The notes beneath the pieces are model-generated. The model was given only the letters and a program-made list of their open reading frames with translations. It did not search any database and was not told the DNA's origin. 64,000 nt of DNA from the NCBI GenBank assembly GCA_008107755.1, contig VIRH01000109.1, positions 1-64,000 of the forward strand, read 5' to 3'. The position numbers and the translations under genes were made by a program. This DNA is from Rhodobacterales bacterium (lineage in GTDB: Bacteria > Pseudomonadota > Alphaproteobacteria > Rhizobiales > Stappiaceae). Position 1 is the stretch's first letter. Each line of letters opens with the position of its first letter. Below, one piece after another: positions 57,626-64,000 of this stretch.

Positions 57626-59257
57626 TCAGGCTGTTTCCATCATCTGTTTCTGCGTGAGCATCGCGGCCCCGATCAGTTCACGCGTATAGTCGCTGCCCGG
57701 CGCCTCGAAGATCGCGTCCGCCGTCCCGGCCTCGACCACCCTTCCCCGCTGCATGACCATGACCGTGTCGGCGATCGCCCGAACCACGGCGAGGTCGTGA
57801 CTGATGAAGAGATAGGTCAGCCCGTTGGCCTTCTGCAGGTCCTTCAGAAGGTCGACGACCTGCTTCTGGATGGTCCGGTCGAGAGCGGACGTCGGCTCGT
57901 CGAGAACCACCAGTTCGGGCTTCAGAACCATCGTGCGCGCTATGGCGATGCGCTGGCGCTGGCCACCGGAAAACTCGTGTGGATAGCGATTTCGCATGAC
58001 CGGATCCAGCGAGACTTCCTCCAGGGCGCGGCAGGCGCGGTCGTCCCGCTCCTGAGCGCTCAGGGACGGTTCATGAACCTTCAGCCCCTCGGAGATGATC
58101 TGCCCGACGGTCATCCTCGGACTGAGCGAGCCGAACGGGTCCTGGAAGACGAGCTGCATGTCCTTGCGCAGCAGCCGCATCGCCGCCCGGTCCAGTTCGT
58201 CGATCCGCTTGCCGTGAAAGACGACCCGTCCTGTCGCGGGTAGCAGATTGAGGATCGCCCGGCCGAGTGTCGATTTGCCGGAGCCGCTTTCCCCGACGAT
58301 ACCAAGCGTCTGCCCCTTGCGAAGCGAGAAGCTGATGCCGTCAACCGCGCGAAGAACATGACTTGGCGCCAGGAACCCGGACGCGAGTTCGAACTCCACC
58401 CCCACCCTCTGGGCCTCCAGAACGACCGGGGCGCTGTCAGGAACCGGCGCCTTGCGGCCTGTCGGCTCGGCATCCAGAAGCATGCGGGTATAGGCGTGCT
58501 CCGGCTGGGAAAAGATCCGCCCGGTCTCGCCGCTTTCCACGACCTCGCCCGTCTTCATGACGTAAACCCGGTCGGCGATGCGCCGGACGATCCCCAGATC
58601 GTGGGTGATGAAGATCACCGCCATGCCAAGACGCTCTTGCAGGTCGGCCAGAAGGTCGAGGATCTGCGCCTGAGTGGTCACGTCCAGGGCCGTCGTCGGT
58701 TCATCGGCGATCAGCACGTCCGGATCGTTGGCGAGCGCCATGGCGATCATGACGCGCTGGCGTTGCCCGCCTGACATCTCGTAAGGGTAGGCCTTGATCT
58801 TGCGTTCCGGCTCGGGAATGTTCACGAGCTTCAGCAGGTCAAGCGCCTTGGCGCGCGCGGCCTTCCAGCTCAAGCCTCCGTGGACGACCATCGGCTCGGC
58901 AAGCTGCCTGCCGATCGTGTACAGCGGATCGAGCGAGGTCATAGGCTCCTGGAAGATCATCGTGATCTTGCGACCGCGGACCTTGTTGAGCTGGCGGATC
59001 GGCAGACCCAGGATGTTACGGTCCTCGTAGATCACCTCGCCATCTGTTCGGCCATTGGACGCCAGCAGGCCCATCGCGGCCATCATGGACTGACTCTTGC
59101 CGGATCCGCTTTCCCCGACGATCGCGACCGTTTCCCCGGCATTGACGTGAATATCGACGCCCCGCACCGCGTTGATCGTGCCGGTCGCCGTTTCGAAATC
59201 CACCTTCAGATCCCGTATGGACAGGACCGTGCGTGCAGTTTCTGCTGTCATGGTCAT
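57626..59257 (-). CDS. Oligopeptide ABC transporter, fused dual ATP-binding protein
   Basis: 543 residues from ATG 59257; ATG 59251 is almost as good. Two complete ABC domains of the DppD and DppF types are fused. The first has Walker A GESGSGKSQ near 44-52 and signature MSGGQRQRVMIAMA near 156-169; the second has GESGSGKST near 320-328 and SGGQRQRIAIARTM near 432-445. A C-terminal OppF-like segment follows. The arrangement is that of YejF and GsiA. It powers the permeases encoded upstream, 4 bases away. Confidence 0.93.
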   Translation of the reverse strand: MTMTAETARTVLSIRDLKVDFETATGTINAVRGVDIHVNAGETVAIVGESGSGKSQSMMAAMGLLASNGRTDGEVIYEDRNILGLPIRQLNKVRGRKITMIFQEPMTSLDPLYTIGRQLAEPMVVHGGLSWKAARAKALDLLKLVNIPEPERKIKAYPYEMSGGQRQRVMIAMALANDPDVLIADEPTTALDVTTQAQILDLLADLQERLGMAVIFITHDLGIVRRIADRVYVMKTGEVVESGETGRIFSQPEHAYTRMLLDAEPTGRKAPVPDSAPVVLEAQRVGVEFELASGFLAPSHVLRAVDGISFSLRKGQTLGIVGESGSGKSTLGRAILNLLPATGRVVFHGKRIDELDRAAMRLLRKDMQLVFQDPFGSLSPRMTVGQIISEGLKVHEPSLSAQERDDRACRALEEVSLDPVMRNRYPHEFSGGQRQRIAIARTMVLKPELVVLDEPTSALDRTIQKQVVDLLKDLQKANGLTYLFISHDLAVVRAIADTVMVMQRGRVVEAGTADAIFEAPGSDYTRELIGAAMLTQKQMMETA

Positions 59258-59261
59258 CTCT

Positions 59262-60386
59262 CTACCTGTCCTTGGGATCAAGCGCATCGCGCAGGCCATC
59301 GCCGATGAAGTTCAGGGCCAACAGCGTCGATGTCAGGAATATTGACGGGAAGATCAGCATCCATGCGGCGCCCTGCAGATTGGCAGCCCCTTGTGAAATC
59401 AGCACGCCCCAACTCGTCATCGGCTCCTGGATACCTAGTCCCAGGAAGGACAGGAAGCTCTCCAGAAGAATGACCTTCGGAACGAGCAGTGTCATGTAGA
59501 CCACAACCGGCCCCAGCGTGTTGGGAATGATGTGCCGGCGCACGATGCCGCTGTCGGAAACCCCCATGGCCTCGGCGGCCTGCACATATTCCTGCCGTTT
59601 GATGGTCAGCGTCTGCCCGCGCACAATTCGCGCCATGTCCAGCCACTCGACGGCGCCGACGGCAATGAACATCAGGATGAAATTGCGTCCGAAGAACACC
59701 ACAAGCATGATGACGAAGAAAATGAACGGCAGCGAATAGAGCACGTCCACCACACGCATCATCATCTGATCCACCTGTCCACCGAGATAACCGGACGTGG
59801 CACCGTAGAGGACCCCGATCGAAATCGCGACGAAGGTTGCCAGCAGTCCGATCGTGAGCGACACGCGGCCGGCGATGAAGGTGCGGGTCATCATGTCCCG
59901 GCCATTTGAATCCGTGCCGAAATAGAAATGCATGTAGTTGATGTCGGCGCGCATCACGGCCGACTTTCCGTCCGGCGCGATGTCCGTCAGCTCCGCATTG
60001 CGGAACAGGTCACTTCGGTCGATGTAGCGGGTCGTGCGTGGGTCGATTTCCCGGCGCGAGGTCACATTCGCAAAAACGGTATCGCCTTCGCGGCGATAGT
60101 CGCTCGCGGTCAACCGCGCACGCTTGACAGCGGACAGGAAGCCGGGCTCCACCTGATCGGCGCGCGGATAGGCCTGAAGGCTTGCCGGCACCTTCACGTA
60201 GTCGCGGTAGACGGTGTCGAAGTCGTGGGGCGAGAGCATCGGCCCGAGGATGGAAACAAGCGTGACGGTTGCCAGAACGATGAGGGATGCGACCGCGGCG
60301 TGGTTCGCCAGCAAGCGGTCTCGTGCATCGTCCCACAGCGACCTGCCCTTTACCGGCGCTTCATTGGTCGTGACTGATAGGGTCAT
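59262..60386 (-). CDS. Oligopeptide ABC transporter permease (OppC type) with a long periplasmic insertion
   Basis: 374 residues from ATG 60386. The first helix near 29-51 is followed by a periplasmic stretch of about 110 residues (from MLSPHDFDTVYRDYVKVPAS to YMHFYFGTDSNGRDMMTR), longer than the ~40 of DppC. The remaining five helices start near 165, and the EAA loop QAAEAMGVSDSGIVRRHIIP near 273-292 is present. It forms the pore with the OppB-type subunit, 10 bases upstream. The extended loop occurs in some OppC/YejE-like permeases and may contact the binding protein. Confidence 0.9.
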   Translation of the reverse strand: MTLSVTTNEAPVKGRSLWDDARDRLLANHAAVASLIVLATVTLVSILGPMLSPHDFDTVYRDYVKVPASLQAYPRADQVEPGFLSAVKRARLTASDYRREGDTVFANVTSRREIDPRTTRYIDRSDLFRNAELTDIAPDGKSAVMRADINYMHFYFGTDSNGRDMMTRTFIAGRVSLTIGLLATFVAISIGVLYGATSGYLGGQVDQMMMRVVDVLYSLPFIFFVIMLVVFFGRNFILMFIAVGAVEWLDMARIVRGQTLTIKRQEYVQAAEAMGVSDSGIVRRHIIPNTLGPVVVYMTLLVPKVILLESFLSFLGLGIQEPMTSWGVLISQGAANLQGAAWMLIFPSIFLTSTLLALNFIGDGLRDALDPKDR

Positions 60387-60396
60387 GATGGGCTTC

Positions 60397-61320
60397 TCAA
60401 TCGTAGCGCACGCGTGGATCAAGCAGCGCATACAGAAGATCCACGAGGAGGTTGAAGAGAATGACGAAGCAGGCCACGACCACCACCGTGCCCATGACAA
60501 GCGTATAATCGCGGTTGAGGGCCCCTTGCACGAAATAGCGACCGATGCCCGGAATGCCGAAAATCGTCTCGATGACCACCGAGCCCGTCAGAAGGGCGGC
60601 GGCGGCCGGGCCGAGATAGGACACCACCGGCAGGATCGCTCCCCTGAGGGCATGAACGACGATGACCATGTAGTCCGTCAGGCCATATGCCCTTGCCGTG
60701 CGTACGTGGTTTGACCGCAAGGCTTCGATCATCGAGCCGCGTGTCAGCCGAGCGACGACGGCGACCTGAGGCAGCGCCAGGGTCACCACGGGCAAGATCA
60801 CGTTGACGAAGGCACCGCCGTTCCAGCCGCCGGTCGGCAGCCAGCCGAGATAGACCCCGAGGATCAGCGTGAGGATCGGCGCCACCACGAAGTTGGGCAC
60901 GGTCACGCCCAGCGTCGCCGCAGCCATGACGCCATAGTCGCCGGGCTGGTTCTGGCGAAGCGCCGCAAAGACACCGAGGCCGCCCCCGACGACAAGCGCA
61001 AGCGCCAGTGCCGACATGCCGAGCTGGATTGAGATCGGCAGGGATGCGGCGAAGAGCTCGTTGATGGTGAAATCTCGGAAGTAGAAACTTGGCCCGAAGT
61101 CCAGTCTCGCGATGCTCTTGAGATAGAGCAGGTACTGGCTCCAGAGCGGCTCATCGAGATGATAGATCTTGTTCAGGTTCTCCATCACCTTGGCTTCGAG
61201 CGGACGCTCCAGATCGAAGGGACCGCCCGGTGCGATCCGGATGAGGAAGAACGAGATGGTGACGATCAGAAAGATGGTCGGGATCGCTCCAAGCAATCGA
61301 CCGAGCACATAGCGGTGCAT
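60397..61320 (-). CDS. Oligopeptide ABC transporter permease (OppB type)
   Basis: 307 residues. Start MHRYVLGRLLGAIPTIFLIV is the usual OppB/DppB beginning. Six helices, FFLIRIAPGGPFDLERPLEA near 24-43 and the EAA-like loop near 200-225 (LRSNHVRTARAYGLTDYMVI), are typical. It pairs with the OppC-type subunit. It follows the binding-protein gene by 91 bases, which contain a strong hairpin. Confidence 0.92.
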   Translation of the reverse strand: MHRYVLGRLLGAIPTIFLIVTISFFLIRIAPGGPFDLERPLEAKVMENLNKIYHLDEPLWSQYLLYLKSIARLDFGPSFYFRDFTINELFAASLPISIQLGMSALALALVVGGGLGVFAALRQNQPGDYGVMAAATLGVTVPNFVVAPILTLILGVYLGWLPTGGWNGGAFVNVILPVVTLALPQVAVVARLTRGSMIEALRSNHVRTARAYGLTDYMVIVVHALRGAILPVVSYLGPAAAALLTGSVVIETIFGIPGIGRYFVQGALNRDYTLVMGTVVVVACFVILFNLLVDLLYALLDPRVRYD

Positions 61321-61370
61321 AGGCTTCGCCCCTGTTATTCCAACGGCGGTCTGCTGCCGCCTTTGAAAAT

Positions 61371-61397
61371 GGCCGGCGGAAACGGATTCCGCCGGCC
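61371..61397 (-). promoter_or_regulatory. Intercistronic hairpin after the peptide-binding protein gene
   Basis: GGCCGGCGGAA and TTCCGCCGGCC form a perfect 11-bp stem with loop ACGGA on either strand, 14 bases after the binding-protein stop and before the OppB-type gene. There is no T-run. It is similar in placement and strength to the hairpins at 7344-7370 and 31139-31162. Confidence 0.7.
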
Positions 61398-61411
61398 TCG
61401 TGATTATCGGT

Positions 61412-62998
61412 TTAGTCGGAAATGCTGATCCAGCGGCTCGGATGGATGTTGAGGAGGTTGTCCTCGAATCCGGAGACCTTGTCGGACACCAGGTTCATCG
61501 ATCCGTAGTACATCAGCGGAATGAAGGGCAGATCGCGCATGAAGATTTCTTCCGCCTGCTTCAGGATCTCGGCCCGCTTTTCCAGATCGATGGTGGCTGC
61601 GGCCTCCTCCATCAATGCGTCGTATTCCGGGTTGTCGTACCTGGAATAGTTGAACCCGTCGTTGTCGCTTTCCACCATGAACAGGAAGTTCTGCGGATCG
61701 GAATAGTCACCGATCCATCCGGCCCGGGCGACATCGAAATCCTGCCGGTCGCGCAACATCGCGTAATGGGTCTTGGTGTCCGTGTTGATCAGGGAGACCT
61801 CCACGCCGAGCGGGCTCCACATGTCGGCGATGGCGACAGCCGTGTTCTTGTGGTTCTCTGACGTGTTGTAGTTGATCGTCAGCTTGAGCGGATTGTCCTC
61901 GCTGTAGCCGGCCGCTTCGAGCAGTTCGAGGGCCTTTTCCTCGCGGTCAATCTGGGACATGTCCTTGTAATCCGCATAGGCCGGTTCGCCGTAATTTCCG
62001 ATGCCGGGCGGAATGAAGGAGTAGCCGGCGACCATTGTCGAGCCCCAGATCTCATCAGCAAGGAACTCCCGGTCGATTGCCATGGAAAGCGCTTGGCGGA
62101 CTTCCGGCTTGGCGAGGTTCTCATCCTCATGGTTCAGCGCGTAATAATAGGTGCCAAGGTATGGCGCCACGCGGAACTGATCGCCCAGCTCTTCGCGCAT
62201 GAAGTCGACCTGCTCGGTCGGGGCATCGTTGTTGGTGTCAAGTTCGCCCGCCTGGAAGCGACGGAGCGCCGCACTGCGGTCCTCGGTCGGATGATAGTAG
62301 ACGGCGTCCAGCTTGACGTTGGCCGCGTCATGATAATTCGGGTTCTTGACGGCCTTGATATGGGCGTTCGGCACGAATTCGGCGAGCACGAACGGGCCGT
62401 TGGTGACGATATTCTCGGACTTGACGAAGTCGTTGCCGAACTTCTCGATGCTCGCGGGATGAACCGGCAGGCCGGTCTGGTGACCCAGAAGATCAATGAA
62501 ATAAGGCGTTGCCGCCTCGAGCGAAATTTCGAGCGTGTGATCGTCTATCGCCTTCACCCCAAGGTCCTCGACCTTCATCTCTCCCTTGTTGACGGCCTCC
62601 GCGTTCTTGATCGGATAGAGGATATTGGCATATTTGGCGCCGGTTTCCGGGTTCATGATGCGCCGTAGCGAAAATTCGAAATCGTCGGCAACGACCGGAT
62701 CGCCGTTGGACCATTTCGCATCATCGCGAAGCTTGAACGTATAGACGAGACCATCATCGGAAGCCGTCCACTCCTCGGCCACGCCCGGAATGATCTTGCC
62801 TTCGGAGCTGTAGGCGACAAGCCCCTCGTACAGGTCGCGCAGGATGTGGGCCTCATAGATCGTCGACGTCTTGTGCTGATCCAGGGTTTCCGGGTCCGCT
62901 GTGTTGCCTCTGTGGTACTCGGTCGCCGCCAGGGCGCTCATGGACGTTGCCGCAAGCAATGCGGCTGCCAGCGCCGTTGCACGCATGGTGTTGATCAT
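61412..62998 (-). CDS. Oligopeptide ABC transporter substrate-binding protein (family 5)
   Basis: 528 residues from ATG 62998, with GGAGG 12 bases upstream. A signal peptide (ALAAALLAATSMSALA) is followed by the OppA-like fold: TADPETLDQHKTSTIYEAHI near 32-51, EWTASDDGLVYTFKLRDDAKWSNG-type segment (two blocks near 75-100), and NPNYHDAANVKLDAVYY near 219-235. It binds oligopeptides in the periplasm and heads the operon SBP-OppB-OppC-ATPase. Length is normal. Peptide size preference cannot be inferred. Confidence 0.92.
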   Translation of the reverse strand: MINTMRATALAAALLAATSMSALAATEYHRGNTADPETLDQHKTSTIYEAHILRDLYEGLVAYSSEGKIIPGVAEEWTASDDGLVYTFKLRDDAKWSNGDPVVADDFEFSLRRIMNPETGAKYANILYPIKNAEAVNKGEMKVEDLGVKAIDDHTLEISLEAATPYFIDLLGHQTGLPVHPASIEKFGNDFVKSENIVTNGPFVLAEFVPNAHIKAVKNPNYHDAANVKLDAVYYHPTEDRSAALRRFQAGELDTNNDAPTEQVDFMREELGDQFRVAPYLGTYYYALNHEDENLAKPEVRQALSMAIDREFLADEIWGSTMVAGYSFIPPGIGNYGEPAYADYKDMSQIDREEKALELLEAAGYSEDNPLKLTINYNTSENHKNTAVAIADMWSPLGVEVSLINTDTKTHYAMLRDRQDFDVARAGWIGDYSDPQNFLFMVESDNDGFNYSRYDNPEYDALMEEAAATIDLEKRAEILKQAEEIFMRDLPFIPLMYYGSMNLVSDKVSGFEDNLLNIHPSRWISISD

Positions 62999-63220
62999 AT
63001 CGCTCTCCCCTCCAAGGTTATTTGTTGATGTCATGGAACGATGCGGACACGATTCCACGCCTTTAACGAGCAATCAACCATGCCGTAAGGGCATGCTTCC
63101 CAAAGCGCTTTGAATTAGGTGATGTTTTTGCGAAAATAGCCACCGCACCGGAAATTTTTCCCCCATTTACACCCATCGTCCGGAAGATCCTGATCGCCTG
63201 AAGGAAATATCGTTTCAACT

Positions 63221-63721
63221 TCATCGGCAGAAACGATACTTTCCGCTATAGGCCAGATAGGTCCCCGTATTCGGGTTGAAAGACTTGAATTTCCTTGAGC
63301 AATAAGCGTACCAGGCGGGCGTGAACGGAGCCAGGCCGGTCTTGGTATACGGGACACGCTGAGGTTGTCCTTGATAACGTGGCGGGGCGACATAGGCGCG
63401 CGACCGATTGGGATAGAGTCGCTGACGGTAGGGGTAAGCCCGCCTGTCATAGGGGTGATAGTAGTAGGGTGCTCCATACGGACGATACGGAGGCCCGTAG
63501 AAGCCGATCGGGCCACCAAAGTAACCGCCACGGTAGCCACCGGTGCCGAAGGAAAAGCCTATGCCGGAGCCGCCAATGTAGAGAGCATCCGCTCTTGCCT
63601 CCCGGCTGCCGGAAAGCAGCGACGCCGCGGCCACCGCAAGTACCGTCAGGGCAAGCATGCCCGCTCTCGAGATTTTTGCCACGCCCCCAACGAGGCCGCG
63701 AAAACCGATCCGGTTTGCCAT
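63221..63721 (-). CDS. BA14K-family secreted protein
   Basis: 166 residues. Signal peptide segment near 20-45 (AGMLALTVLAVAAASLLSG, cleavage possibly after REARA). A Gly/Tyr/Pro-rich middle (GGYFGGPIGFYGPPYRPYG near 64-82) is followed by the conserved BA14K end WYAYCSRKFKSFNPNTGTYL near 137-156 and SGKYRFCR. The family was first described in Brucella as an immunoreactive protein, is largely confined to Rhizobiales, and has lectin-like activity reported for some members. Two Cys are conserved. Start ATG 63721 with GGAGG upstream. Transcribed alone. Confidence 0.9.
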   Translation of the reverse strand: MANRIGFRGLVGGVAKISRAGMLALTVLAVAAASLLSGSREARADALYIGGSGIGFSFGTGGYRGGYFGGPIGFYGPPYRPYGAPYYYHPYDRRAYPYRQRLYPNRSRAYVAPPRYQGQPQRVPYTKTGLAPFTPAWYAYCSRKFKSFNPNTGTYLAYSGKYRFCR

Positions 63722-63926
63722 TTCTTCACTCCTCCCAGTCTGTTACGACTGCGCCTCATGATTGGCCCCTGAAAACGATTTAGATGATAGCCGAATTCAC
63801 GGCGAAAATCTCTTCGTCCCTGATCACATTCGGCGCAAGTCACCTCCCTCCCCGCTTGCGCGGCGTCGGTGCGGACAGTACACCGTGCGTAAATTCGTCC
63901 ATCCCAACCGGAATTTCAGGGCAAAT

Positions 63927-64000
63927 ATGGCTCCGCCTCTGCTTACACTTCGTGACGTTCACCTTACCTTTGGCGGCACCCCGCTTCTGCAGGGAGCGGA
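63927..64000 (+). CDS. ABC-F family ATPase, N-terminal fragment (partial)
   Basis: ATG 63927 opens a frame reading MAPPLLTLRDVHLTFGGTPL and running off the right edge. LRDVHLTFGGTPLLQGA matches the first strand of ABC-F (Uup/EttA-like) proteins, which act on ribosomes or DNA rather than in transport. The Walker A motif lies beyond the window. The promoter would be in the 205-base gap that it shares with the divergent BA14K gene. Confidence 0.75.
   Translation, partial: MAPPLLTLRDVHLTFGGTPLLQGA

Noticed and set aside
1..64000. CRISPR array, rRNA operon, prophage or restriction-modification system
   Set aside because: No regularly spaced repeats, no rRNA sequence and no phage, methylase or nuclease cluster was seen; mobile DNA is limited to the IS end and the possible MITE.

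Overview
The window looks like chromosome of a high-GC alphaproteobacterium, most likely of the Hyphomicrobiales (Rhizobiales). Evidence for this is three GGAAC-N16/17-CGTT promoters of the sigma-EcfG general stress type, a BA14K-family secreted protein, a HutC-type GntR regulator next to a polar amino acid transporter, and generally rhizobial gene content. The genus cannot be fixed from sequence alone. There is no rRNA, CRISPR array or prophage. Mobile DNA is limited to the right end of an IS3-family element at the left edge and one probable small non-autonomous element near 2.2-2.4 kb.

Layout, left to right. 0-1 kb: an IS3 end, an orphan ORF, a tandem repeat, tRNA-Gln(TTG) and tRNA-Pro(CGG). 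1.4-5.2 kb: a GNAT acetyltransferase, a putative MITE, a metallophosphoesterase, a phosphopantetheinyl transferase and a PcaD-like hydrolase. 5.4-9.6 kb: a HutC-type regulator beside a complete polar amino acid ABC operon. 9.6-13.9 kb: a 57-residue membrane peptide, a PRC-barrel protein and a ku-ligD end-joining operon, the last two each behind an EcfG-type promoter. 14-15.8 kb: a denD-like dehydrogenase plus a second SDR. 16.3-17.6 kb: a YgjV-like membrane protein and a cytochrome b561. 17.7-22.8 kb: a possible cyclic-nucleotide module made of a FecR-domain protein, a CHASE2 cyclase and a divergent Crp/Fnr regulator, followed by a SARP-like DNA-binding domain fused to an alpha/beta hydrolase. 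22.8-27.9 kb: an isoprenylcysteine methyltransferase-like protein and an RND efflux pair.

28.2-35 kb is an arabinoside utilisation locus: an ArsR-type regulator, a GH51 arabinofuranosidase, a sugar-binding protein and two permeases on the minus strand, with the ATPase facing them. The abfA and ATPase promoter regions share a GGTTYATACC motif. 35.2-37.6 kb is a chemoreceptor with a clear terminator. 37.9-45.6 kb is an aromatic catabolism region. It holds a flavoprotein hydroxylase with a small DUF2783 partner (probably 3-hydroxyphenylacetate 6-hydroxylase, which makes homogentisate) and a six-gene operon starting with homogentisate 1,2-dioxygenase and including a fumarylacetoacetate hydrolase. 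A small EcfG-driven membrane protein lies between them.

45.9-54.3 kb is mixed housekeeping and accessory content: a GFA-family protein, a HerA-like ATPase, a cupin, a nitroreductase, a DMT transporter and LysR pair, malonyl-CoA synthase and a HlyIII protein. 54.4-63 kb holds an L,D-transpeptidase, a membrane dipeptidase, a GntR/FCD regulator and a complete oligopeptide ABC transporter. The window ends with a BA14K protein and the start of an ABC-F ATPase. All three solute-binding-protein genes are followed by a strong GC-rich hairpin before the downstream permease gene.
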